Shown here piece by piece: positions 16,591 through 25,059 of a DNA stretch of 51,724 bases (the stretch's first letter is position 1; every line of letters starts with the position of its first letter). Origin of the DNA: Haloarcula nitratireducens. GTDB taxonomy: Archaea > Halobacteriota > Halobacteria > Halobacteriales > Haloarculaceae. Position numbers and translations under genes: made by a program. Location of the stretch: NCBI RefSeq assembly GCF_019599505.1, contig NZ_RKLT01000022.1, positions 1 to 51,724 on the forward strand, read 5' to 3'. The notes beneath the pieces were generated by a model, which searched no databases, was not told where the DNA came from, and saw only the letters and a list, made by a program, of their open reading frames with translations.

Positions 16591-16680
16591 GTCTCTGCCC
16601 TCTCGACGGTCGGTTCGCGGTGCCGGTTTTCACGTTCTAACTCGACCTGTCGGATCCGTATTGTGTGTTTCATGTGTATA

Positions 16681-17553
16681 TCACTCGTATGTATTCACGA
16701 AGCCACCGTCCCACAGCAGGTCATCACCGTTGAGGTGCTTGCCGTGACGTGAAAGACCGAACGCGAACAGGTTGCCAGCCTCAACCGGCTCCATCATTTC
16801 TGAGGCCCGTGCCTGCCCGAGCATTACGTCTTCAACGACCTCTCGCTCGGTAATACCACGCTCTTCGGCCGTATCCGCGATTTGATTTAGGACGAGCGGT
16901 GTCTTAACGTAGCCCGTACTGACCGAGAACGCACGGATATCCCCATCACCTTCGGCCGCAGTCGATTTGGTCAGCCCCCGAAGACCGAACTTCATCGTGT
17001 TGTAGGCGACCTTATCGCGAGTCACATAGTGACCGTGGACGGACGCCATATTGGCGATCGCACCGACGCCGTCGTCGGCCTCTCGGATCCGGGGAAGCGC
17101 CAGTTTCGTGAGATACATCGGCGCACGGAGCATCACCTGGTAGAGAAGATCGAACGTCTCCATCGGGAACGATTCGATCGGCGAGATATGCTGGCTGCCA
17201 GCGATGTTTACGACGTACCGGAGCTGTCCCGAATTGGCGGCCGTCTCGACGAGCGCTTCGATCTCGGCATCGTCAGTTAGGTCACAGGCGACCGTCTTGA
17301 GGATACCTTCGACCGCAAGGTCGTCCGCTTTGTCCGCCGTTTCGTGGAGTCCGTCTTCGTCAACGTCGGTCGCAATCGTCGTCAAGCCGTTTGCCGCCAA
17401 GACGAGCGCCGTCGCACGGCCGATTCCCGAAGCCGCGCCGGTCACGATCGCCACGTTTTCGCTAGCAAACCGTGGATCGTCGAGGTGGTGAATCGACTCG
17501 GCGGTAATCTCGGGTGGATCGATACTATCGCGAGTGTCGGTTTCCCTACTCAT
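16681..17553 (-). CDS. SDR-family dehydrogenase, 3-hydroxybutyrate-dehydrogenase-like
   Basis: 290 residues with a Rossmann fold. The cofactor loop TGAASGIG is at 38-45, followed by an acidic residue after strand 2 (ATDVDEDG), which favours NAD over NADP. The NAG motif is present as NIAG (116-119). The catalytic Ser171 and Y184xxxK188 complete the site. The overall pattern, including the YVKTPLV loop, resembles 3-hydroxybutyrate dehydrogenases. If so, it oxidises 3-hydroxybutyrate to acetoacetate, feeding the CoA-transferase downstream (inference). It is the first gene of the set, with about 90 bases before the membrane gene. Confidence 0.75.
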   Translation of the reverse strand: MSRETDTRDSIDPPEITAESIHHLDDPRFASENVAIVTGAASGIGRATALVLAANGLTTIATDVDEDGLHETADKADDLAVEGILKTVACDLTDDAEIEALVETAANSGQLRYVVNIAGSQHISPIESFPMETFDLLYQVMLRAPMYLTKLALPRIREADDGVGAIANMASVHGHYVTRDKVAYNTMKFGLRGLTKSTAAEGDGDIRAFSVSTGYVKTPLVLNQIADTAEERGITEREVVEDVMLGQARASEMMEPVEAGNLFAFGLSRHGKHLNGDDLLWDGGFVNTYE

Positions 17554-17690
17554 GCAACTAGAGAGACGAACGGTAACCGGTTCAAACGGAAGGTTGATAT
17601 GTAATCACCGCTGCCCGCGTGCAGTTTTGATAGTCATCGGACAGAGCCGGTTGAGGACCGGTATACGGTCTGAGGTACTGAGTTAATACG

Positions 17691-17842
17691 ATGGACCCCG
17701 AGAAAACTGGGTTTGGGTTGAATATCGTCAAAAAGAGATCGTCATCGGTCACGGCTGGGAAAGTACTGTCAACGAAGGCGACGAGAGCGGGGCCCGCTTC
17801 GAAATTGACGGTATCGTCTTCCAGCCAGCAGTCTATAACTGA
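17691..17842 (+). pseudogene. Tail of a sensor histidine kinase (HATPase_c), frameshifted
   Basis: One frame reads EKTGFGLNIVK, the G2 ATP-lid motif of histidine kinases. The next frame reads KEIVIGHGWESTVNEGDESG, ARFEIDGIVFQPAVYN, then a stop at 17840-17842, which is the usual C-terminal end of haloarchaeal kinases. A shift near 17730 separates them. No H-box or N box lies upstream, so this is an isolated end fragment. It is not derived from the intact kinase at 2.5 kb, whose tail differs. Confidence 0.7.
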
Positions 17843-18237
17843 CCGAAGAGTCTGTGATAGATGCTGTTCACAGATCACTGCTATTGGAGTTCCCAAAACG
17901 CGTTATACGAATCAGCGAAGTCCAAGAAGCCAAAACGAAGTAGAGTGGGTAGTTGCCTCCTCGATTTGAGATATGGGTTCTATTGATCTCCTATTCTTTG
18001 GACAGGATTTCGCGTGACACAGCCATTAGTTAGGTGTACGTACTGACCACAGAGAGTTCTGCCAGTTCGATAGGGTGTTTAACGGCCGTGCGAGATATAG
18101 AGCGTGTATAGAGTCGGTAGCCATAGATTGTAAGATAGCAGGTGGAGTAACTCTGCGAATTGACCCTACAATAAACGCATTCTATCGATAGTCTCCTCGT
18201 ATCCTGCTCAGGCAGGAGTATTTAGCACGAGGCCGCA
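17843..18237. other. Intergenic stretch with an IS6-like sub-terminal fragment
   Basis: Bases 17995-18045 (ggacaggatttcgcgtgaca, then agttaggtgtac) match the sub-terminal region of the IS6-like end at 31.0 kb. The rest shows no coding frame. It separates the kinase remnant from the end of the first CPBP gene. Confidence 0.4.
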
Positions 18238-19152
18238 TTACCTGCTCTCAGTCGACGTATTTCCGTGGTCGATACCAACAACTTCCAGGCCGGGGGGCTC
18301 GTGGTTCGACAGTCTGTCTGCTCCGTAGACGACAACGAGGAGGAGCGCGAGCGCCACCATCGGGACCGCGCCGGTCACTTCGGCGAGAAGGCTCAACACT
18401 GGATCCGGCACCCCGCCGGGAGCTATCGCCTCGGTATCGGCGGGATGGAAGACGCCCATTCCGTTAATACCGGCGTGGAATACCGCGACGGCGAGCACGC
18501 TCCCGCCGGTACTGTTGTACATCCACGTCCAGAGGATCGACCCGGACAGGATCGAGACCACCCAGAGTAGTTGTTGTGAGAGCGGCCAGGCGCCGTGGGT
18601 CGTGGTTGCGTTGAGGAACAGCGGGAGGTGCCAGCCGGCCCACGCGACGCCGACAAAGACGCTGGAGACGAGCGCGCTGTGCCTCTCTTGGAGGAACGGC
18701 AACAAGAATCCGCGCCAACCCAGATCCTCTTGGCCGCCGCCCCAGATGGTTCCCCAGACCAGCACGAAGAGGTAGATACCCGGGAAAGGGAACGAACTCA
18801 GATCGACTGGACCGCCGAGTCCGACGAACAAGATACTCCCCATGACCAAGATGACGAACGGCAATCCGAGCGCGAGCAGCCACCACTTGGCGCCGATTTG
18901 CCAATGGAAGAACTGGCCGATCCATTTCCGGAGGTCGCCGCCGCTAGCCCAGATGACCACTGCGGCGCCGACGGGCGGGCCGAACCCGCCGAACCCGATG
19001 AGGATCGATTGTGTCCACGACGCTTCTAGGCCGCTGGCAAGGAGCGCTCCTTGGATGACCCAGGTGAAGGCATACGTAATCACTAGGAAGGACACGAGGC
19101 GGTGCCGGTCAATCCACGACCGGACGACCGACTCATGAAAAGCATCTGTCAT
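18238..19152 (-). CDS. CPBP-family intramembrane protease-like protein 1
   Basis: A 304-residue protein with about eight membrane helices, starting MTDAFHESVVRSWIDRHRLV. The family's first motif EExxxR appears as E142-D143-x3-R147 (GGGQEDLGWRGF), with Asp in place of the second Glu. The second motif, FxxxH, is here WAGWH175, and a third conserved His follows in VFHAGING. CPBP proteins (Abi, Rce1-like) cleave or hold membrane peptides, and many protect producers from their own bacteriocins. Its substrate is unknown. Three more members lie within 11 kb. Confidence 0.88.
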   Translation of the reverse strand: MTDAFHESVVRSWIDRHRLVSFLVITYAFTWVIQGALLASGLEASWTQSILIGFGGFGPPVGAAVVIWASGGDLRKWIGQFFHWQIGAKWWLLALGLPFVILVMGSILFVGLGGPVDLSSFPFPGIYLFVLVWGTIWGGGQEDLGWRGFLLPFLQERHSALVSSVFVGVAWAGWHLPLFLNATTTHGAWPLSQQLLWVVSILSGSILWTWMYNSTGGSVLAVAVFHAGINGMGVFHPADTEAIAPGGVPDPVLSLLAEVTGAVPMVALALLLVVVYGADRLSNHEPPGLEVVGIDHGNTSTESR

Positions 19153-19310
19153 TGTAACTCATTTGGAATGTGTGCGCTCGAACGTTTGTTTGTCGTAACA
19201 GCGGTGTTCACGCTTGAACACCAGCGTGTCATGGGAAAAAGACATCGATAATATTACACGTTGTCAGTCGAGCAACTCAAAGATATTTGACGAGGAAACG
19301 CAAACGCCGG

Positions 19311-19499
19311 CTACTCCCGCGAAACCGGTTCGTGGTCGTTCGGAATGCTCACGTGACGTTTGTCGCCGACTGAAACCCGAAGCGGATCTTCCCTGTCGGC
19401 GGGCTCGTCGACGAGATGACGCAGTATCCGACAACACGAGAGACACTCGGCCGATGGGGGAGTCCCGAAGGAAACCGACTGGAATGGGACTGTGGACAT
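19311..19499 (-). CDS. Small Cys-containing hypothetical protein, uncertain
   Basis: A possible 62-residue protein (MSTVPFQSVSFGTPPSAECL, then SCCRILRHLVDEPADREDPL) ending in a charged tail with a His cluster. The acidic stretch and ECLSCCRIL could belong to a single zinc ribbon. Upstream in-frame extension to 19637 looks non-coding. Evidence is weak, and it may be a remnant. Confidence 0.3.
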   Translation of the reverse strand: MSTVPFQSVSFGTPPSAECLSCCRILRHLVDEPADREDPLRVSVGDKRHVSIPNDHEPVSRE

Positions 19500-19724
19500 T
19501 TTGGCGTCACGCTCCAGGCGATGCAGACCGAGGCGTTTCAGGAGTTCATGCGTGGGGGCCCTTGGGGCCCCGGCGTGACCACGGGAGTCTCCGATCAACG
19601 TCCTGTAGACGCCACAAGTCGTTGGGGTGGACGCCATCCTGCTTTCTCTGCAACCACGGTGGTCGAGACGTACGGGACAAATGCCGGAGATGGACGTTCC
19701 CGTTCCACGAGAACTGAGGATCAG

Positions 19725-19745
19725 GGCTCTGTTGAAACCCTATTC
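19725..19745. repeat. Solo IS6-like end
   Basis: GGCTCTGTTGAAACCCTATT is identical to the tip at 30984. No inverted partner lies before the next gene, so only one end remains. Confidence 0.5.
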
Positions 19746-19818
19746 ACGACGAGCAATCCATTTCCGATGAGGCGAGTGGTGTCTTCGTACAGTGATGTTC
19801 TCCTGATTAGTGATCGGC

Positions 19819-20688
19819 TTACGGCTCGGTGTTCCAGTCCGGACTGACTCGGTAATCGTAGAGGTGAACGCCGGTCGCTATGACGACGAGCAGTACAACC
19901 GCCCACGTGATAACCGCGTGTGATCCGTTTAGCGTAACGAGCGTGCTCCAGTTGATGACCTCACCGACAAAGACGATGTCCAGGTCAAGTGGTACCTGTC
20001 CGGTTGTCGCGTTGTCGGTTCCGTGCATCAGCATGGCCAACAGTACGCTCCCGTTCGATCCGTTGAACACCCATCCTAGGAGTACGGAAAACGCGATAAT
20101 CCCGACGAAGTAGGCAACGATGAGTTCAAGCGGCCAGTCTGTGCGGAACCCACCGGGAATAAACTGAGGTAGATGCCATAGCCCCCAGAATACACCGATG
20201 ATGAGGGCCGCGGACAACCCGCCATACCGCTCTTGCAGTTCGGGTTGAGCGAACCCTCGCCACCCGAACTCCTCCTGACCACCGCCGATGAACGTCCCGA
20301 GAATGATTCCGATGACGATTGTAATCGGGTCGAAGTCGAAGGCCGCCCAGTCGATTGGACCGCCGAGCGCCCACGAGGCGACTCCGGCCGCGTACGTGAT
20401 GGCAAACGGGATCAGGATCGCGGCGGCATACCATTTCGGATGGACGCGCCAGGTAAAGACGTCGCTGAGCCACTTCCTGACACTCTCGCCACTCGCCCAC
20501 AGGACAATTGCAGCAGCAACTCCCGGTGAAAGCGGGCTGAGGAATCCTTCGATGAACCATCTTCCCCACGATGGATTCATCTCGAGGAGTTTCGGGATGG
20601 CATCGAGCGTCCACGAAAGCGTGTACGTCAGCACGAAGAACGACGTAATTCGGTACTGTTCGATTCGTTTGGTGATTAGTGATGCCAT
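19819..20688 (-). CDS. CPBP-family intramembrane protease-like protein 2
   Basis: 289 residues with about eight membrane helices. Motif 1 is complete: E139-E140-x3-R144 in GGGQEEFGWRGF. Motif 2 is FWGLWH172, and a later His appears in LMHGTDN. It follows the ABC-2 permease gene by 97 bases in the same direction, so the two may be co-transcribed. Pairing of an exporter with a CPBP protein is a known arrangement in peptide export or immunity; here it is only inferred. It is more similar to proteins 1 and 4 than to 3 by its GGG-(Q/N)E signature. Confidence 0.88.
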   Translation of the reverse strand: MASLITKRIEQYRITSFFVLTYTLSWTLDAIPKLLEMNPSWGRWFIEGFLSPLSPGVAAAIVLWASGESVRKWLSDVFTWRVHPKWYAAAILIPFAITYAAGVASWALGGPIDWAAFDFDPITIVIGIILGTFIGGGQEEFGWRGFAQPELQERYGGLSAALIIGVFWGLWHLPQFIPGGFRTDWPLELIVAYFVGIIAFSVLLGWVFNGSNGSVLLAMLMHGTDNATTGQVPLDLDIVFVGEVINWSTLVTLNGSHAVITWAVVLLVVIATGVHLYDYRVSPDWNTEP

Positions 20689-20785
20689 GGCTATTTAGAC
20701 GCCGCCAATGCGAGAAATCGCCTTCCTTGTTGGGCGGGAAATCTCCGTGTATTCATTGGTCATCATCGTGTTTGGACAGTTGGCG

Positions 20786-21658
20786 CTACAGATCTGCAAT
20801 GTTGAACCGGTAGTACCCGATGAGGAACGGAATGACGAGCCAGAGTGCGAGAACCACGATTCCCACTTCCGGGCTCAGGTAGAACGGATCCGGGTCAAGT
20901 ACAGCCACTTCCACTCCGACGTCCGTCTGGGTGGGCGCTGCACCGGCCGCTTCTGCAATCCTAGGTAGGAGAGCGACGACCGTCGAGAGATACGCCGAAG
21001 ACGGTGGCACCTGACCGATGAGAAAGACCCACTCGGGCATCGTAGACGGGAGGCTGAACCCGTTGACGACGTAGACGAACGCCATCGGTACGACATCCCA
21101 GAATAGTTCAAAGACGACGAAGAACCCGAGTGCAACTGTAGTTGCACGTGAGGTAGACCCAGTCGTCGCCGAAAGCCCCACCATGATTCCCGCGTAAACC
21201 GCAGCAAAGCCGAGTGTTACGAGAATGAATACTAGCGTCGCAACTGGGTCAAGTGTCCCGAGCAATACGGAGCCAAATCCGACCCCAACGAGGAGGCCAA
21301 CACCGAGACCGAACATAAGGACGGCTGCCCGACCGACGACCTTCCCGGTGAAGACGTTCAGCCGATTGGTCGGTAACGAGAGTAACAGCTTGATACTACC
21401 GAGTTCGCGTTCGCCCGCGAGGGACTTGTAACAGACCACGACCGCCGCAAGGGGGACAAACAGTCCGGTGAGACCGACTGTGAAGAAGACGAGACCAGCG
21501 AACGTCGCCCCTGCCGATTCACCGAACATCTCGGGAACCTCAACGTACGCATACGTCGAAACGAGAGATAACAGGACGAACACTGCCACGAGCGCCCAGA
21601 GCGCCCGTGACTGGACGGCGTCTCGGAAGTCCTTCTTCGCAATCGCCAGCCACGTCAT
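20786..21658 (-). CDS. ABC-2 type transporter permease
   Basis: A 290-residue membrane protein of the NosY-like ABC-2 permease kind. It opens MTWLAIAKKDFRDAVQSRAL, a typical cytoplasmic coupling helix, followed by six membrane helices. The Gly-rich loop SLAGERELGSIKLLLSLPTN is the family hallmark contact with the ATPase. The start overlaps the end of the ATP-binding gene by 4 bases. Together they make an exporter of unknown cargo. Confidence 0.9.
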   Translation of the reverse strand: MTWLAIAKKDFRDAVQSRALWALVAVFVLLSLVSTYAYVEVPEMFGESAGATFAGLVFFTVGLTGLFVPLAAVVVCYKSLAGERELGSIKLLLSLPTNRLNVFTGKVVGRAAVLMFGLGVGLLVGVGFGSVLLGTLDPVATLVFILVTLGFAAVYAGIMVGLSATTGSTSRATTVALGFFVVFELFWDVVPMAFVYVVNGFSLPSTMPEWVFLIGQVPPSSAYLSTVVALLPRIAEAAGAAPTQTDVGVEVAVLDPDPFYLSPEVGIVVLALWLVIPFLIGYYRFNIADL

Positions 21659-22575
21659 TCCCTGACCTCTTGTTCGTCATCGGTGTAACGAACGAACAGA
21701 TCTTCGAGCGAGGACTCGACGACTGAGAAGTCCTGAACCGACGTGACGTCGGCGTCGATTGCACGCAGGACGGCGAACTTCGAGGCACCGTCCACGATAA
21801 CCCGGAGCCGGGCGTCGTCAATCGACGCACTCCCAACACCGTCAAGTTTGGCGACTCGCTCGACGGTAGACTCGTCGAGTTTGGAGACAGACACGTACAG
21901 AACTTCACCTGTTTCGGTCGCGTCGCGGAGACCATCGATGGTATCGACGGCGACGAGCTGACCGCGATTGATGATCGCTACGCGGTCGCAAACTGCCTCA
22001 ACCTGCTCCATCACGTGGCTGGAGAAGAACACCGTCGTTCCTCGGTCGTTCTCTTCTCTGATGATCTCCCGCATCTCGCGGGCACCGTTCGGATCCAATC
22101 CGGTAGATGGTTCGTCAAGGACGAGCAGATCTGGATCACCGACGAGCGCCATAGCGAGGACCAGCCGCTGCCGCATCCCCTTCGAGTACCCGCCCGCTTT
22201 CCGGTCGGCGGCATCGGTGATGCGAACCCGTTCGAGGAGCGCGTTTACGTCCTCATCCGCGTCTTTAATCTCCAAGACGAACTCCAGATGTTGCCGACCG
22301 GTAAGTCGGTCGTAGACGTGATAGGCGTCCGGAAGCACTCCCGTGCGTCGCCGGACCGCCTCTCCCTCAGTCTGGGCATCATAGCCGAGTACTGTCACGG
22401 TCCCATCGGTTGGTCGAATAAAGTCGAGTAAGATGTCAATGGTAGTCGATTTACCCGCGCCGTTCGGGCCGAGAAACCCGAATATCTCTCCTTTGTTGAC
22501 CTGAAGTGTAAAATCATTAACGGCAACGACATCGCCGAACCGTTTGGTGAGACTGTTGATTTCAATTGCGGCCAT
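21655..22575 (-). CDS. ABC transporter ATP-binding protein (CcmA-like)
   Basis: 306 residues. Walker A is GPNGAGKST (36-44) and Walker B is LLVLDEPSTGLDP. The signature loop is YSKGMRQRL rather than the usual LSGGxxQR. The H-loop is SSHVMEQVE. A C-terminal about 80-residue domain (GEVLYVSVSKLDESTVERVA) is the common regulatory extension of CcmA/DrrA-type exporters. It forms the transporter with the permease encoded next. A perfect palindrome lies about 100 bases upstream of its start (22674-22688). Confidence 0.92.
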   Translation of the reverse strand: MAAIEINSLTKRFGDVVAVNDFTLQVNKGEIFGFLGPNGAGKSTTIDILLDFIRPTDGTVTVLGYDAQTEGEAVRRRTGVLPDAYHVYDRLTGRQHLEFVLEIKDADEDVNALLERVRITDAADRKAGGYSKGMRQRLVLAMALVGDPDLLVLDEPSTGLDPNGAREMREIIREENDRGTTVFFSSHVMEQVEAVCDRVAIINRGQLVAVDTIDGLRDATETGEVLYVSVSKLDESTVERVAKLDGVGSASIDDARLRVIVDGASKFAVLRAIDADVTSVQDFSVVESSLEDLFVRYTDDEQEVRE

Positions 22576-22673
22576 TGAAGCCCCTCGAAGCGGATTTGTT
22601 ATCGCCTGTTGACTGTACTGAATTACCCATAGCTGCTCTCAACATCGCTATAGGGATAAGTATAGTTGTTTTA

Positions 22674-22688
22674 TTGACATATTGTCAA
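22674..22688. promoter_or_regulatory. Palindrome upstream of the ABC operon, putative operator
   Basis: TTGACATATTGTCAA has perfect 6-bp arms (TTGACA and TGTCAA) around TAT. On the minus strand a TATA-like actatacttatcc lies between it and the ATPase start at 22575. It therefore sits just upstream of the core promoter. The ArsR-type protein encoded immediately upstream is the natural candidate to bind it. Confidence 0.5.
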
Positions 22689-22786
22689 CGGTACAACTCA
22701 AAGAAGTTTGAGACAGACGGCGAGAATCAACGCGAGCTGATGCCGATCTAGGGGAAAATAGGCTGATGGCAGTTACGAGAAGAGGA

Positions 22787-23686
22787 TTAGTCCTGATTAC
22801 ACGAGTTGAGTGTGACCGTTGCAGTATCGTCCATTCTGAGGGACAGAATCTCGTCTTCCAAGGCAATCGTAAAGTCGGCTACGAATGGCTCCACAGAGAC
22901 GATATTTGTGACAAACACGTCGGATGTAGTATACTCGTACAGCTCCCACAGGGGAAGATCGAGTACCGAGATTCCGTGTTTCCAGAACAGATAGAGAACT
23001 ACGGGATGAAACGCGACCGGTAGTTCGATTGGCATGCTGACCAAATGTTGACATTCACGACACGAGCTATTGTGAATGTACTGTACGGTTTCACCGTGTT
23101 CGTACTGGCTGACTTCTGTATCGACAGGTCCGAAGCACTCCGGACACACACCTCCTCGGAGCTGAATATACATACTCCAGATGCGGTAGCCGAAACTCTC
23201 GTAAATCTCTGTGGGGGTCCGGTTACGCGTTTGGCTTTGGGGAGAGGAAACGGTGATGAGAATCGCGTCACACGACGTACATCGAATACGAAACAGGTCA
23301 GCGTCAAGAGTTGCCAGTAGAGACGTTTCGTCGCAGAACAAACAAGCGCCAGCAATCTCTGTGTCCTCTAACGCTGACGTACTCTCGTACACTCCGGAGT
23401 GGATAACACGAACAATCCTTGTTCCACTATCTGTCAAGCGGTATCCGTCCGGAGTTTCAGTGACGAACTGCCCGACGAGTTGATCCAGATGATACGAGAA
23501 TTGCGACGAACTATCTATATCAACTGCATCATGTAGTTCCGTGAACGTCATTGTATGCCGCGGTTCGTGATGTTCTCGCACCACTTCACCTAGGGCAAGT
23601 AAAATCCGCAGCCGTTGGGAGTTTCCAAGCGAGCTAATAGCATCGACGACTCTCGAATCGATTTGATCGCTCTGATTTGGAGTCAT
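22787..23686 (-). CDS. ArsR-type regulator with zinc-ribbon domain
   Basis: 299 residues from ATG 23686 (MTPNQSDQIDSRVVDAISSL); the frame is open to 23704. Residues about 10-95 are a winged helix (LGNSQRLRILLALGEVVREH, then SQFSYHLDQLVGQFV). Next comes a treble-clef region with CLFCDET and RIRCTSCDAI. The second half holds CPECFGP and CRECQHL, then a soluble domain. The layout fits haloarchaeal ArsR-like regulators with a sensor domain. It precedes the ABC genes in the same direction and probably controls them. Confidence 0.75.
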   Translation of the reverse strand: MTPNQSDQIDSRVVDAISSLGNSQRLRILLALGEVVREHHEPRHTMTFTELHDAVDIDSSSQFSYHLDQLVGQFVTETPDGYRLTDSGTRIVRVIHSGVYESTSALEDTEIAGACLFCDETSLLATLDADLFRIRCTSCDAILITVSSPQSQTRNRTPTEIYESFGYRIWSMYIQLRGGVCPECFGPVDTEVSQYEHGETVQYIHNSSCRECQHLVSMPIELPVAFHPVVLYLFWKHGISVLDLPLWELYEYTTSDVFVTNIVSVEPFVADFTIALEDEILSLRMDDTATVTLNSCNQD

Positions 23687-23758
23687 ATCTCTTCTGTTAT
23701 ACACTCCAAGTGGAAAAGGACGCTTGCCTCTGGCAAGTTCTTGCTCGTGTTAAGGGCA

Positions 23759-23929
23759 ATGTACTGTACACCGCGGCCCGAGTTCGACGGACTCCTCTCA
23801 CTTCCCGGCGACTACCAGACGCTGACAGTCGTCCTCGACGGGACCATCGTGACGCGAGTCGAACAGCCCGACCACTCGTTCGCCTCGTTCCGGACGCTTT
23901 CCGGAAACTACAGCGCGAGCGACGACTGA
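23759..23929 (+). CDS. Short hypothetical protein or gene remnant
   Basis: A 56-residue frame (MYCTPRPEFDGLLSLPGDYQ, then VVLDGTIVTRVEQPDHSFAS) with regular haloarchaeal composition, ending in SGNYSASDD. It looks like the C-terminal piece of a beta-rich secreted or membrane protein. No family was recognised, and the upstream sequence gives no plausible longer frame. Confidence 0.35.
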   Translation: MYCTPRPEFDGLLSLPGDYQTLTVVLDGTIVTRVEQPDHSFASFRTLSGNYSASDD

Positions 23930-24091
23930 GACGGGGACTGCTGGCCGGCTTCGTCGTCCACGGGGAGTGTATCACCCGACCAGTGAACCATTCAGTAGCT
24001 CACCGCCTTCTACAGCCCGTGTATCGCTCAAGAGAGACGCAACTGTTCCGTCCGAACAACCGTTATGGTACGACGAAGCCATGATAGACTG

Positions 24092-24811
24092 ATGAACAGT
24101 AGCTTGAGTACTCATCCAGGTTTCACACCCCAGCATCGCACAATCGGGAGAGCCGCCGCCTGGAGCGTATTCGTCCTCGGAGTGGTATACGCATTCGTTA
24201 CCGCTCTCGGATTTCTCTCGCTAGAGTCGCCTCAGGACCCGATCGGAGATCCATACATCACGATCATGAGGCTGCTCATCATTCCGTTAGCGGCATTGTA
24301 CGTCGTTATTATGGTCACGGTTCACGCATATGCACGCCCTGCAGTCAAGGTATATAGCCTAATCGCGCTCGTCTTCATGATCGTGTTAGCGACGATTACG
24401 ACCAGCGTCCACTTCGTCGGTCTCACTGTGGGTCCTCGACTGGAAGCGACTGGACTATCGTGGGTTCCGTTGGTCATCTCGTTCGAGTGGCCATCGATAG
24501 TGTACGCGTTGGACATCCTCGCGTGGGACTGGTTCTTTGCCCTCTCAATCCTCTTTGCTGTACCCGTGTTCAGAGGAGAGAGTAGGCTAGAGAGATGGGT
24601 TTGGATCCTCCTCCTCGCGAGTGGGATGCTGAGTCTCGCGGGCCTAATCGGTGTGCCGCTCGCGGATATGCAGGTCCGGAACATCGGCGTCATCGGATAC
24701 GCTGTCGTCGCTCCGGTCGCATTTCTCCTAATCGGCATCGTGTTCGGGCGTACACAACCTCTGCAGGAAGACACCGAGCGAGATCGTGATTCTCGCGAAG
24801 CAGCCCGATAG
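24092..24811 (+). CDS. Multi-pass membrane protein, unknown function
   Basis: 239 residues from ATG 24092 (MNSSLSTHPGFTPQHRTIGR); an in-frame start at 24065 is less likely. About seven membrane helices can be seen, for example AAWSVFVLGVVYAFVTALGF, TIMRLLIIPLAALYVVIMVT, VWILLLASGMLSLAGLIGVP and a last one before a charged tail (PLQEDTERDRDSREAAR). No catalytic motif stands out. It lies among CPBP genes and may belong to the same island. Confidence 0.7.
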   Translation: MNSSLSTHPGFTPQHRTIGRAAAWSVFVLGVVYAFVTALGFLSLESPQDPIGDPYITIMRLLIIPLAALYVVIMVTVHAYARPAVKVYSLIALVFMIVLATITTSVHFVGLTVGPRLEATGLSWVPLVISFEWPSIVYALDILAWDWFFALSILFAVPVFRGESRLERWVWILLLASGMLSLAGLIGVPLADMQVRNIGVIGYAVVAPVAFLLIGIVFGRTQPLQEDTERDRDSREAAR

Positions 24812-25059
24812 GTGGTTCACGAGGACTATGGACGAACCAGACCGCTACGAGATGCCACGGCGTGACGAGGGAGTTGATCGGATAACTGCTAGACACGTGC
24901 TACTGGACACATTGCTCATGTCGGTTGGGACAGTTAGCGGGCTACGAACCGGTCCGATGGTCTAGTGTAGCGGAAGTGTGTAGCAGCTACTGATTCGTTT
25001 GTCTTGTCCGCCGAGAACCAGCCTGCAAGGTTACCTCATCATCACACGTACACATTGAT

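Noticed and set aside
17582..17896. Minus-strand 104-residue frame across the kinase remnant
   Set aside because: The plus strand has recognisable kinase motifs in the same bases, and the minus frame has no family features.
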